From: Methanobrevibacter arboriphilus JCM 13429 = DSM 1125
Lineage (GTDB): Archaea; Methanobacteriota; Methanobacteria; Methanobacteriales; Methanobacteriaceae
Assembly (NCBI RefSeq): GCF_002072215.1
Contig: NZ_JXMW01000006.1
Coordinates: 1-64,000, forward strand
Length of the DNA stretch: 64,000 bases
Direction: 5' to 3'
Positions 8,888 through 18,489 of the stretch are shown here, piece after piece. Each line of letters opens with the position of its first letter. Positions within the stretch are counted from its first letter, which is position 1. A program made the translations under genes and the position numbers. The notes under the pieces were generated by a model. It was not told the origin of the DNA. It worked only from the letters and a program-made list of their open reading frames with translations, and made no database searches.

Positions 8888-9736
8888 TTAAAAGAAATCT
8901 AAAGATATATCATTATTATCTGTTTTACAAGTATCTTTAGCTTTTTCTATTTTAAAGTTTTTTAAATTGTTTTTTTCAAAATTTAAGACTAAACCATCAA
9001 ATGCAGCTAAAGTTTGAATGCCAGTTTCGCTTGTTAAAAATTCAGCTTCTTTTTCAGGGTTTTCATTTAACATTTTAAAACCAAAATGAGTCATTATAGC
9101 TAATTTTGGATTAACCTCATTTATTAAATCTTTAAAATTTCTTGTACACATATGTCCTTTAATAGATTGATTACCTGGTCTGATAACACTAGCTATTAAA
9201 ATATCTGCATCTTTATGATATTTATGAAGTTTTTCAAAATATTTAGTATCTGATGTATAAGATATATTGAAGTCCTCTGACTTAATCTGAAATCCAATAC
9301 ATGTTGGATCTCCATGAATCGTTTTAGTTCCTTTTACCTTTAAATTCCAAAAGTTTTTCGATTTATTAGGACTCAAAACTAATTTTTCTGACTTTCCAGT
9401 GTGATAATTAGATATTGAAGGACCCCATTGTTTATATCCTTCAAAAACACTACGACTTCCCATTATAATTCCCTTTTTTTTGGTCATACCCCTAGTCATT
9501 GCTTCAATAAGGACTTCAGCATCAGTATAATGGTCGGTGTGTGCATGTGATATAAAAATTCCATCTAAAGTAGCTGGGGATAGTCCAAATTGGAATGACC
9601 TAACTAATGCTCCAGGACCAGGATCAACATGAATATTTTTACCATTAATATTATCGATTCTGAAACCTCCAGTCATTCTTTTCTGAGTAATAGTTGCAAA
9701 ACGACCTCCACCAGTTCCTAAAAATGTTATTTTCAT
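8888..9736 (-). CDS. MBL-fold (RNase Z-like) metal-dependent hydrolase
   Basis: A 282-residue metallo-beta-lactamase fold protein. It begins with the usual KITFLGTGGG strand and has the metal motif H64-x-H66-x-D68-H69 (SHAHTDHYTD), a later histidine in TIHGDPT, the bridging aspartate in YTSDTKYF and a final histidine in MTHFGF. The ribosome binding site AGGTGAAAT precedes the ATG. Substrate cannot be told: related archaeal proteins include tRNA 3' processing enzymes and phosphodiesterases, but the flexible arm of RNase Z is not seen. The last ~30 residues are Lys/Asp/Asn-rich and probably disordered. It stands alone, with more than 200 bp on each side. Confidence 0.85.
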   Translation of the reverse strand: MKITFLGTGGGRFATITQKRMTGGFRIDNINGKNIHVDPGPGALVRSFQFGLSPATLDGIFISHAHTDHYTDAEVLIEAMTRGMTKKKGIIMGSRSVFEGYKQWGPSISNYHTGKSEKLVLSPNKSKNFWNLKVKGTKTIHGDPTCIGFQIKSEDFNISYTSDTKYFEKLHKYHKDADILIASVIRPGNQSIKGHMCTRNFKDLINEVNPKLAIMTHFGFKMLNENPEKEAEFLTSETGIQTLAAFDGLVLNFEKNNLKNFKIEKAKDTCKTDNNDISLDFF

Positions 9737-10367
9737 ATTTCACCTAATATTTATATTAAAGAATTTTTCTTATATACTTAAGTACATAAACCAAATCCAT
9801 GAAAAATTATTCTATTAAATTATATTCGTATTTTAGATTTATACTCGTATTTTAGATTATATCTTTATTAAATTATATCTCTATTTTATTATAAGTTAAA
9901 TCTCTATTTTATGTAAATTATATCTCTATTAATTATAATTTCTATTAACTTATATCTATTAGATATATAACTATAGATTATATCCTTATTAGATTATACC
10001 ACTATAGATTATATCTTATTAATTGAATAGATTATAGTTAATTAAAAATAAAAACATAATCCATTATAATATTTATCTTTCATAAGTATAAATATTACTA
10101 TAATTATTTTAGATTAATAACAATATCATGATAATTATAATAATGATAATAATAAAAATAATAAAAATAAATAAATAGCAAACAAAGAATAAAAATTATA
10201 TAATAAAAAAATAATTAGTCAGAAAATGTTAAAATTTAATCAAGAATTATTAAATCAATTAAAAATAAAAATAAAAAAAGAATATGAAAAAGTATAAAAG
10301 AATAAAAAGCTAAAATACAAAAAAATGAAAAATGAAAGAATACAATATGGAAAAATATAAAATAATA
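9737..10367. other. Gap with degenerate TTATATCTCTATT repeats
   Basis: 631 bp with no gene. About 9830-10030 is a loose array of 12-18-bp words of the TTATATCTCTATTA type; the rest is A-rich. Promoter elements of the MBL gene probably lie at its left end. Confidence 0.6.
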
Positions 10368-11288
10368 TCAAGTGTCACAGAGAATTATATCACATTTTAG
10401 ATGAGATTTATTCCTTTTAATACAAAGAATTTCATTCTCAATAACGACTTCATCACCTATTTCAACATCTCCTGGATTAGAAATCATTACAACAATTTCA
10501 CCAGGTTTTGCAAGCTGTTTCCAATTAGTGTCATAAGCTTGAACATCTTTATTTAAAGTTACTTGTAAAATAGGGCCATCAGTAGTTGAAACAACCCCAA
10601 TATCCCCTTCATTTATAATCTTAGTGGCTAATTGAATTGTTTCATTTTGTTCAAGAAGATCACTTTTTAATTTTTCTCTCCATTTACCTAATAATTGAAC
10701 ATCTCTTCTAATTGTTTCATCTAGATATTCTTGAGAACTTTTTTTATCAAGTTCAGGATGAACAATCATAACATCACATTTTTTACCTAAAGAAGGAGTT
10801 TTAGAAGCTACTTCCTCTAAAACACTCTCAAAAATTTCACCCATATACTTCAGACTAAAACTCGATTTCCACTTTTTACTGATTAGGTCATTAGCCATAG
10901 CCTTAGATATTTTATTTCCAAACAATATTATTGCATTTTCCCCTTTTTCAGAGTGAGTTATATCTGAACCTAACATTTCAATGATTTGATATCCATAAGT
11001 AGTTCCATAAATACGTTTACGTCTAGTTTCAAAAGTTGTTCTAGAGCTTACCTCACCTACAATAACATTTTCTATATAACGGATCTTATTTGCATCATCA
11101 GAAATTTTTAAAGTAATATTTAATTCATCAGATCTTTTTTTTAAATCTTCATCGTTTTTAATAGATCCAGAATAAATTTCTTCCTCTAATTTTTCACGAT
11201 TTTCCTTATCTCCAAAATATGCAATTCTTCTTTTATCACTCGCCATTACACATCCTTTTTTCCCAACATAAGCAATAATTAGACTCAT
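10368..11288 (-). CDS. DUF2121-like conserved methanogen protein
   Basis: 306 residues from the ATG at 11288, which has AAGGTG at 11295-11300; a GTG three codons upstream overlaps that site and is not used. The N-terminus (SLIIAYVGKKGCVMASDKR) and the following strand pattern recall proteasome-type Ntn folds and match, as far as I recall, the methanogen family DUF2121. The middle is helical and charged. The end has a small beta domain with paired hydrophobic strands (GEIVVMISNPGD, GDEVVIENEI). No catalytic residue can be assigned; function unknown. Isolated, with 500 bp or more on both sides. Confidence 0.6.
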   Translation of the reverse strand: MSLIIAYVGKKGCVMASDKRRIAYFGDKENREKLEEEIYSGSIKNDEDLKKRSDELNITLKISDDANKIRYIENVIVGEVSSRTTFETRRKRIYGTTYGYQIIEMLGSDITHSEKGENAIILFGNKISKAMANDLISKKWKSSFSLKYMGEIFESVLEEVASKTPSLGKKCDVMIVHPELDKKSSQEYLDETIRRDVQLLGKWREKLKSDLLEQNETIQLATKIINEGDIGVVSTTDGPILQVTLNKDVQAYDTNWKQLAKPGEIVVMISNPGDVEIGDEVVIENEILCIKRNKSHLKCDIILCDT

Positions 11289-11798
11289 TAAATACACCTT
11301 TAAACATTAATATCTTTAAACATTGACATCTTTAAATATTGACATCTTTAAATATTGATAATCGATTGTAAAAATCTTTAATTAGAAAATATTTAGTAAT
11401 AAAAACTAGCATTTTATTGTTTTTATATTAATATTTTTAATATATTGCTTATAACTTTTTTCTTTTTATTATCATTATTACTTTTATAGGACTAATTATT
11501 ATATGATTAATTATTATATGAATAATGATTATCTAACTGTTATAAACTGTTATAATGATAATTGTTATAAAGCTAATTATTATTGATTTTATTTAATTAT
11601 TGTATTAATTAAATTTAAAATAATAAATTTTAAAATAAATAGAAAAATTATAAACAATAATATAGTACCAATAAAAAATAATAAACAATATAATTAAAAA
11701 TACTATTAAAATTATGTTAAATTTAAAAATAATTATAAAAATATTATTAAAATTAAAAAATTAAAAAATTGATAAAAGTTAATTAAAAAATTAATAAG
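11289..11798. other. Gap upstream of the DUF2121-like gene
   Basis: 510 bp of AT-rich DNA. At 11300-11360 the phrase ATCTTTAAAYATTGA is repeated three times in tandem, close to the gene's leader. Nothing coding. Confidence 0.6.
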
Positions 11799-12179
11799 TT
11801 AAGAATGCCATAATCCGTGAACATTACAATATTCACGTGCTCTTAAGTCATCAATGTCTGCACAAACTTCAAAAACAGCTTCTGGTTTATCTCCTGCATT
11901 TAAAAATTTACGATAAACTTTATCTCCAACAAACAACTCAACAAAGCATATATGATGCTCTTCAATCATTGGATGAGGAACTTCACCTATTTTTACAATA
12001 ATGTTATCGCCATCTTTCTCGATTATAGGAATATGTTTTTCAGGACCAACGTCAAGTTGTCTTTCCTCTAATAGTTCCATATCTTCTCCACAACAGACTA
12101 GTTGACCAATACCCTCATTAACTATTTCAACTATGTTTTCACAGACATTACATCTGTATATTTCATTAAGTTTTGTCAT
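11799..12179 (-). CDS. dfx: Desulfoferrodoxin (superoxide reductase)
   Basis: Reduces superoxide to peroxide without making O2, which suits a strict anaerobe. The 126 residues have both metal sites: the desulforedoxin-like rubredoxin centre C10-x2-C13 with C29-C30, and the catalytic Fe(His4Cys) centre H49 (PEKHIP), H69, H75, C118 and H121 (EYCNVHG), with the conserved E47-K48 pair. A perfect AGGTGAT binding site precedes the ATG. Rubrerythrin, which removes the peroxide made here, is the next gene upstream on the same strand. Confidence 0.95.
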   Translation of the reverse strand: MTKLNEIYRCNVCENIVEIVNEGIGQLVCCGEDMELLEERQLDVGPEKHIPIIEKDGDNIIVKIGEVPHPMIEEHHICFVELFVGDKVYRKFLNAGDKPEAVFEVCADIDDLRAREYCNVHGLWHS

Positions 12180-12496
12180 TTTATCACCTGATTTTATTAA
12201 TATTACATTAAAATCATTAATATCTAAAATCTTATTAAATCTAAAATCATCAAATACACAGAATTAACAAATATTTGAAATCATTAAATATGGATTAAAA
12301 TTAAATATGGATTAAATATTATTAATACAATTAATATATAAAATATTATAAAATATATAATATTTAAACATATATAAAATAATATTTAAACATTTAATAA
12401 TTGAATAATGTTCAATAATTAAATATTAATTATATTAATGAATTTATTCTAATGAATAATATTAAACCATCAGCATCAAATTCTATAAACCCATGA
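12180..12496. other. Gap between rubrerythrin and desulfoferrodoxin
   Basis: 317 bp. TTAAATATGGATTAAA occurs twice back to back around 12284-12316, a possible operator pair for dfx; otherwise AT-rich filler. Confidence 0.5.
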
Positions 12497-13069
12497 TTAA
12501 TATTCATCACAGATTATTTCAAAGTATTTAGCTGGATGATCACATGCAGGACATTTTTCAGGAGGCTCTTCAGCAATATGTATACGTCCACATTTACGAC
12601 ACATCCATGTAACTGGTTTGTCTTTTTTATGAGTAGTTCCATCTTCAACAATCTTAAGTAGCATTCTATATCTTGTTTCATGATGTATTTCTGCTTCTCC
12701 AATTGCAGTTAATCTTTTAGATATATCATCATAACCTTCTTCTTTAGCTACTTTTGCAAACTCTGGATACATTTCACTATTTTCATAATGTTCGCCAGCA
12801 ATGGCTGCTTTAAGATTAGCTACAGTATCTCCTAAGATTGTAGGGGCTTCAGCTTCAACAATAATATCTTCATCATCTTCTTTTATTTCATTGATTAATC
12901 TAAAAAGCCATTTAGCATGTTCTCTTTCATTTTCTGCTGTTTGAAGAAATATATCAGATATTTGTTCATAACCATCTTTTTTAGCTTGCTTAGCAAAAAA
13001 AGTATACCTATTTCTAGCTTGACTTTCTCCAATAAATGCTTTTGTTAAATTTTCGAGAGTTTTTGACAT
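12497..13069 (-). CDS. rbr: Rubrerythrin (non-haem di-iron peroxidase)
   Basis: Reduces hydrogen peroxide to water in the cytoplasm. 190 residues from the ATG at 13069, which lies 5 bases after AGGTGAT; the open frame continues upstream but without such a site. The ferritin-like four-helix part carries the di-iron ligands, including E48-x-x-H51 (EREHAKW) and the second-half pair in GEAEIHHETRY. The C-terminus is a rubredoxin domain with CRKC and CPAC. This is the classic two-domain form. With dfx downstream it makes an oxygen-defence pair, although each seems to have its own promoter. Confidence 0.94.
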   Translation of the reverse strand: MSKTLENLTKAFIGESQARNRYTFFAKQAKKDGYEQISDIFLQTAENEREHAKWLFRLINEIKEDDEDIIVEAEAPTILGDTVANLKAAIAGEHYENSEMYPEFAKVAKEEGYDDISKRLTAIGEAEIHHETRYRMLLKIVEDGTTHKKDKPVTWMCRKCGRIHIAEEPPEKCPACDHPAKYFEIICDEY

Positions 13070-13614
13070 CATATCACCTTTGATTTCATGTAATTTACTC
13101 AATAAAGACATAAACAATGAGTATTATTAATAACCAATTATAATACTCAGATTGATTATTCTTTAAATATTCAATTTTATTATGTAAATAATAATATGTT
13201 AGAACACCTTATTAAACATTACTTTTAGTTCGATATCAATAAAATATATTAAAATAAAATATATTAATATATTAATTATTAACACGTTTTTGTGTTCAAA
13301 GATACAATTTTTTAAAAACTAAAAATAAATGTTGAAATAAATAATAAATATAAATTTAAAAAATATAAACTTAAACTAATATTCAATGTGAAAATCTATT
13401 ATAATCGATGAACCAAACAGAATAAAAAGTATAATCAGCCACAAATTAAAGAAAAAATAGAGAAAAAATAGAGAAAAATAGAAAAATATGCAAAAAATAG
13501 CTATTAAAAAAATGATAAAATTAATATAATTGATAAAAATATTCAAAGAGAACTCATTATTATTCAAAAAAAAAATTATTATTGTTCAAAGAAAACTTAT
13601 CTTACTATCTAATA
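13070..13614. other. Gap upstream of rubrerythrin
   Basis: 545 bp. AACAC (13281-13285), six bases and GTGTT (13292-13296) form a short inverted repeat, the only GC-containing symmetry here and a possible operator or hairpin. An open frame at 13376-13567 is low-complexity Phe/Ile with no ribosome binding site and is not accepted. Confidence 0.5.
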
Positions 13615-13779
13615 TTACATATTTTCTTTTTTTAGAGCTTGCATATTTTTACTAGCTCTAATGTTTATTTTTTTGAGAGAATTTTTTTGTCTAAATTCTA
13701 AATGTTTTGCAACAGTTTTTTCATTTTTTTCAACATAACGTTCATGATTTTTTCCTAATTTTTCTTCAACTACTATCAT
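13615..13779 (-). CDS. Small basic protein, 54 residues, unknown
   Basis: Begins MIVVEEKLGKNHERYVEKN and ends QALKKENM at a TAA (13615-13617). A good ribosome binding site (AAAGGTGG) lies 5-6 bases above the ATG, the main reason to accept it. It is rich in Lys, Glu and Asn, predicted helical, with a basic second half (RQKNSLKKINIRASKN); no membrane segment or metal motif. It could be a nucleic-acid-binding or ribosome-associated peptide, but nothing shows this. Same strand as rbr and dfx, about 545 bp upstream of rbr, so a shared transcript is possible but not shown. Confidence 0.65.
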   Translation of the reverse strand: MIVVEEKLGKNHERYVEKNEKTVAKHLEFRQKNSLKKINIRASKNMQALKKENM

Positions 13780-14131
13780 TTTTCCACCTTTACTTTTTTT
13801 AAGTAATATTAAGATTATATTAACTATTTTTATAATATTTAAAAGAAATATAATATTATATAATCGATAGTAATTTATATTATATTCGTGCTTTATTTAT
13901 AAATTTTTCTATTAAAAATTTATTTCACCAATATGAAAAAATTAAAAAATTAAAAATTATTAAAAATAAAAAATAAAGGATTAAAAGTAAAAAATTAAAA
14001 ATTATTAAAAAATTAAAAATAAAGGATTAAAAGTAAAAACATTATTTGTAAAATTAAAAATTTAAAAAAATAAAAATAAAAAAATAAATCAATACAATAA
14101 AATTAAAAATTTTTTAAAAATTTTCATCAAT
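13780..14131. other. Gap upstream of the 54-residue protein
   Basis: 352 bp. It holds the ribosome binding site of the small gene at its left end and A-rich tandem-like stretches (AAAATTAAAAATTATT at 13935-14040). No other feature. Confidence 0.6.
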
Positions 14132-14506
14132 TTATAAATCTATTAATTCTAAAACTATTTCAGGTTCTTTACTTCTAGAATTAATTATTTCTAAAGTATT
14201 TTCACCATTTTCACAGTTAACACCACTTATTTTAACAAACCATGGCTCTATAGTATCCATTTTAGTTATTACCACAGATCGACCATCATTTAATGCTACA
14301 TAAAGATTAAAAATTTGATTATCTTTTTTACCTGATTTTACATTATTAAACTTATCTTCAAATTCATCCCAAAATTTATTTAATTCTGGACTAATTGATT
14401 TATCTTTAAGCTTTGCAACATCATTTTCTAAAAGTTCATTTACAGCTTGACGATATTTAACTGCATAGTCTTTTATTTTATCATAATTTTTATCATTAAT
14501 TGTCAT
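14132..14506 (-). CDS. Hypothetical protein, 124 residues
   Basis: Not recognised. The N-terminal half is helical and charged (NYDKIKDYAVKYRQAVNELL); the C-terminal half is beta-strand rich (FNLYVALNDGRSVVIT and DTIEPWFVKISGV). It is soluble, with no signal peptide and one cysteine. Codon use and the mixed alpha/beta pattern look like a real gene. No ribosome binding site precedes the ATG, but a TATA-like word stands ~30 bases above, so the message may be leaderless. It sits between oxidative-stress genes and an adhesin, all on the same strand. Confidence 0.6.
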   Translation of the reverse strand: MTINDKNYDKIKDYAVKYRQAVNELLENDVAKLKDKSISPELNKFWDEFEDKFNNVKSGKKDNQIFNLYVALNDGRSVVITKMDTIEPWFVKISGVNCENGENTLEIINSRSKEPEIVLELIDL

Positions 14507-14847
14507 GATTAGAATATTATTGAGTTATACTAAATAATATTTTCTATTCAATTCTATAGTTATACAAATTTTTCTATTAAATTCTATAATTATATAATAT
14601 TATTATAGAATTATTATAGATATTATAGATAAAAATTTTTATGATAAAGATTTTTATTAAAAATAAAAAATAATGTTTAAAAATAATGCTTATAAAAATA
14701 AAAATTTAATTTATAAAAAAATAAAAATAAAAATAGTAAGAACAGAAAAAAATAAAAAAGAGTAATTTTAATAAAAAATTTTAATAAAAATAAAAATAGA
14801 AAGAGATACTCTCTTTCTCTCTTTCTTATAAATTACTATTGTTTTGT
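14507..14847. other. Gap between adhesin end and the 124-residue gene
   Basis: 341 bp. It contains the terminator hairpin of the adhesin at 14798-14818 and, at 14530-14640, imperfect repeats of TTCTATTAAATTCTATA. No gene. Confidence 0.6.
14798..14818 (-). terminator. Hairpin terminator after the adhesin at 14848-18489
   Basis: AGAAAGAGA (14798-14806), loop TAC, TCTCTTTCT (14810-14818): a perfect 9-bp stem. On the minus strand it is followed by T-rich sequence (ATTTTTATTTTTATT) and lies 30 bases after the stop codon. Confidence 0.65.
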
Positions 14848-17800
14848 TTATCTTGTTTTGAACTTTAAATTTATACCTTTGGAATATTTATTTCCTGCAT
14901 AATCTTTAAACAGATTCTTGATTATAGACAATTTATATGTAATTTTTGATGATAGCTTTGCTGTTTTGATTATTAAATTGTTTCCTTTGATTGTAACTTT
15001 TGTTGATACTTTTTTGTTTTTATTATTAACAAGTTTTATATGTTTTAAATATTTACTTGTTGTTGCTTTTATTTTTTCTGAAAATTTAATGACAATTTGT
15101 TGTTTTTTAGCTGCAACTTTTGTATAGCCATTTTTAGGTGTTATTTTAGTAATCTTAGGACTTGTTTTATCAATTGTGTATTTTAAAGTAGTTGTTTTTG
15201 ATACTCTTCCACTTAAATCTTTTACATAATAACTTATTGTAGAAGATTTACTAATAGTTATCGGTCCTTTGTATTGAATATAAGCATTATTGTTTAATTT
15301 GTAGTATATTGTGCCTTTTTTATTCATTGATAAAGCTATTTTCAAATTTTTATTGTATGTTCCTGAATTATAATTTACTTTTCCTATTGGAGTACTTTTG
15401 TCTAATGTATATTTTTCAGTAACTACATTAGAAGAAATTCCTGCTTCATTAACTGAAATAAATTTTAAAGTTAAGCTTTTGTTAATTATTATAGGTCCTG
15501 TATATTCATTACTAGTGCTTATTGGTGTTGAACCATCCAAAGTATAATAAATTTTACAATCTCTTGATGTATTTAAGGTTACTAAGATGTTATCGTAATA
15601 ACTGCCTCCCTTATTATTAGCAGTGACATTAACTGGAGTTTTATCAATTGTATAATCTCTAGTATAAACTTCTGATGGATTGCCTGACTCATCTATTGCA
15701 ATAAATTTAAGAATAGAGTTTGAGCTAATTGTTATAAGACCATTGTACAAAATACTTTCGTTGGTTGGTGTTGAACCATTTAAAGTATAATAGATTTTAC
15801 CTGGTTCATTCAGATATAACTCAACTTGAATATTTTTGTAATAAGTACCTGAATCTTTATCTGCATTAGCTATAGGGTTAATATTATCATTAACTTCAAT
15901 TACAGTTTCAAAGTTTCCTACTTCACCAGATAATGTATTTATAACAAGTTTAACAGTATAGTTACCATATTTTGCATAGGTATGAGTTGGATTTGCCTGA
16001 TCACTAGTGTTTCCATCTCCAAAGTCCCATAAATAACTTTCAACAGGATGAGAAATGTTAGAAACAAAATCAACATCTTTATTGTTTGTATCATAATTGA
16101 AATCAACACTTAAATCTTGTAAAGCATATAATCTATTTCCACCAACAACATAAAGAGTTCCATTAGGACCAATAGCAACATCAGTAGCATCAACAGCTAA
16201 TCTCCACTTTGTCATAAATTGTGAGGGATCACCATTCATAACATTATCAACTGGTATGCTTAATAAAACACCACCTATTTTTGCGTAAAATACTCCATCA
16301 GCACCAAAACAATAGACTGCTTGAAGTCCATAAACCCAACCACTCCATACTTCACTACCATCTGGACGTATAGCAACCATAGGATTGCCTCCAAAAATTA
16401 CAACTCCACCTGGACCTACTGCAATAGGATTAGCAGATAATGATCCTCCACTAGTACTTTTAAAAGTTCCATTTTCTTTAGAAATAATAAGAAAAGTGTT
16501 CCTCATTTCAACATAAACAACATCCATATATTCAGCAATTGCCTGAATAGGAGCTGATGAAGATGTACCAACAACAGATTCAAACTTTTTGGTTCCATTA
16601 GGAAGTATTGCTTGAATAGAATAAATATATTTATTAGAAGCACCTTGATTTTCTGAAACAGCTACAAAAATAATATCATTACTATCAATAATCACACCAT
16701 TAGTAACAATACTTATTGAATATGATGTAACATTACCAGTAGCATTTAAAATATCAAGACGGTAAAAATCATACTTCCATTTCAAAGAAAAATTAGGATT
16801 TATTGCATATAAAGTTGTATTAAATACTACATAAACTGTTCCATCAAAGCCAATTTGAGGTGAAGTAGATTGTCCAATACCTAATGAATCTGAATCAAAC
16901 CTATTGACTAAAACACCATTTTTATTAAATGCAAATAAAGTTCCATTACTAGCTATATATATAGTCCCATTATTTCCAATCGCAGGATAAGAATTTGTAC
17001 CTGTAGCTATATTTTCTGTTTTCCATTTTAAAATACCATTAGGTGTGTAAGCACTTAAAGCCCCATTAGTATCTAATAAATAGATTGTACCATCTGAACC
17101 AATAGCTAATTTCCCATTAGCAGTTAAAGTGGCATTCCATTTTGTACTATTAGTATCTGGTCCAACAAAATCAGATTCACCATTATTAAATTGAGGTTTT
17201 GATGAATTATCCTGCCCAATTGTAGATTCTTTAACTTTAAAGCTAGTATTACCAGTTGTAGTAATATCATTACCATTGTAAGTAACTAAAACATCAAAAT
17301 TACCAGCACTTGTAGCAGTGAAACTTTGAGAGAAAATTCCATCATGAACAGTTATATTATAACTAGTACCATTACTAAATACAACAGTTACAATAACATT
17401 ATCAACATTTTGATTATTAACATCCTTTAAAGTACCACTAACAGTTATGTTTTCTCCAACATTAGCATTTTTAATAGGATTAACAGTCATATTATTAGTA
17501 ATCTTTTGAGATTTGTAATTATCAACAACTAGGAAAAAATTGTTCTGAGTAGGATCAGTTGAAAGTGATTGATTGTTTTTAGCACTGAAAGTAGTGTTTG
17601 ATCCACCATCATAATAATAGTATACTCCATTAAAATCAGGAAGTAGACTAGAATTATACTCAATATTAGAATCATTTAACACAATAGTGTAATTAAAACT
17701 ACCTTTACCATTTGGAATAACATTTACAATAAAACGATTAGTAGTAACTACACTTGGAGCATTATTACTTCCCCACCAATTAAAATCAAAATTAAGAGTA

Positions 17801-18489
17801 TTTTGACTAGCACTAGCAGAAATAGCGTTATTCATAAATCTATTATAATTAGCTACAATTTCACCATAAACACTATAAATTCTATTATTATTGTTAAAAT
17901 TAGAGCTATTTATATTAGCAATACTTTTTTCAGTAGCATTGAATCCACGGTTATAAATAACATTTGTTGCAGGATTACCATTGAAATTAGAATTCTTTAT
18001 TGTAAGAAAACTCTTCTGTGAACCAGAAACATAACCATTTAATATAACAGAATATCCAGAGTTATTATTAAACACACAATTCTCTATATTAATAGTACCT
18101 CCATTATTACTTATAGTTCCATTATTACTTGCACTAAAACCATTTATTAAGGTTAAATTTATTAGAGTTAATGAATATCCTGTACCTGTAGGTATATTAA
18201 AGAATTTATTTACTCCTTGTCCATCGATTATAGTATTTTCTTTACTATGACCGATTATCGTCATATTTTTATCCAAGGTTATGTTCGTGTTGTTTTCTCC
18301 ACTATAAATTCCATCAGAAAGGTGTAAAATACCATCATCTGAATCAATGATTCCCTGTTTTATACCCCCATCAGTGGAATTAGTTATATCCGTTGCACTA
18401 ACACTACTAATCATAGTAACACTAAAAATAACTATCGTTATTAATAGTAACATAGTGAACGTATTTTTTTTTAATTTTCGTATTATCAA
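14848..18489 (-). CDS. Adhesin-like protein: beta-helix, Ig-like, PQQ propeller, PKD, chitobiase-C repeats
   Basis: Secreted 1213-residue protein. The start is a TTG at 18489, 8 bases after a G6 binding site (18499-18504), giving a normal signal peptide (MIIRKLKK, hydrophobic core, SSVSA). Domains in order: beta-helix ~35-245 ending NWWG; Ig-like ~330-420; PQQ-like beta-propeller ~440-790 with repeated GTIY/LYA blades; PKD ~795-865 (WDFGDG, NPTHTY); three chitobiase C-terminal-like modules ~870-1110 (GKIYYTLNGSTP); a Big_5-like module ~1115-1213 (VIKFSEKIK). No C-terminal membrane anchor is seen, so attachment may be non-covalent. Its domain order matches the gene at 21516, beyond the divergent promoter region. 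Ligand unknown. Confidence 0.88.
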   Translation of the reverse strand: MIIRKLKKNTFTMLLLITIVIFSVTMISSVSATDITNSTDGGIKQGIIDSDDGILHLSDGIYSGENNTNITLDKNMTIIGHSKENTIIDGQGVNKFFNIPTGTGYSLTLINLTLINGFSASNNGTISNNGGTINIENCVFNNNSGYSVILNGYVSGSQKSFLTIKNSNFNGNPATNVIYNRGFNATEKSIANINSSNFNNNNRIYSVYGEIVANYNRFMNNAISASASQNTLNFDFNWWGSNNAPSVVTTNRFIVNVIPNGKGSFNYTIVLNDSNIEYNSSLLPDFNGVYYYYDGGSNTTFSAKNNQSLSTDPTQNNFFLVVDNYKSQKITNNMTVNPIKNANVGENITVSGTLKDVNNQNVDNVIVTVVFSNGTSYNITVHDGIFSQSFTATSAGNFDVLVTYNGNDITTTGNTSFKVKESTIGQDNSSKPQFNNGESDFVGPDTNSTKWNATLTANGKLAIGSDGTIYLLDTNGALSAYTPNGILKWKTENIATGTNSYPAIGNNGTIYIASNGTLFAFNKNGVLVNRFDSDSLGIGQSTSPQIGFDGTVYVVFNTTLYAINPNFSLKWKYDFYRLDILNATGNVTSYSISIVTNGVIIDSNDIIFVAVSENQGASNKYIYSIQAILPNGTKKFESVVGTSSSAPIQAIAEYMDVVYVEMRNTFLIISKENGTFKSTSGGSLSANPIAVGPGGVVIFGGNPMVAIRPDGSEVWSGWVYGLQAVYCFGADGVFYAKIGGVLLSIPVDNVMNGDPSQFMTKWRLAVDATDVAIGPNGTLYVVGGNRLYALQDLSVDFNYDTNNKDVDFVSNISHPVESYLWDFGDGNTSDQANPTHTYAKYGNYTVKLVINTLSGEVGNFETVIEVNDNINPIANADKDSGTYYKNIQVELYLNEPGKIYYTLNGSTPTNESILYNGLITISSNSILKFIAIDESGNPSEVYTRDYTIDKTPVNVTANNKGGSYYDNILVTLNTSRDCKIYYTLDGSTPISTSNEYTGPIIINKSLTLKFISVNEAGISSNVVTEKYTLDKSTPIGKVNYNSGTYNKNLKIALSMNKKGTIYYKLNNNAYIQYKGPITISKSSTISYYVKDLSGRVSKTTTLKYTIDKTSPKITKITPKNGYTKVAAKKQQIVIKFSEKIKATTSKYLKHIKLVNNKNKKVSTKVTIKGNNLIIKTAKLSSKITYKLSIIKNLFKDYAGNKYSKGINLKFKTR

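Noticed and set aside
9830-10030. Possible CRISPR-like array
   Set aside because: The TTATATCTCTATT words vary in length and spacing and there are no unique spacers.
10368-11288. True proteasome beta subunit
   Set aside because: There is no N-terminal Thr after a propeptide and the length and C-terminal domain do not fit; only the N-terminal strand pattern is alike.
13376-13567. 63-residue hydrophobic frame on the minus strand
   Set aside because: Nearly all Phe, Ile and Leu, as expected from A-rich DNA read backwards. No ribosome binding site.
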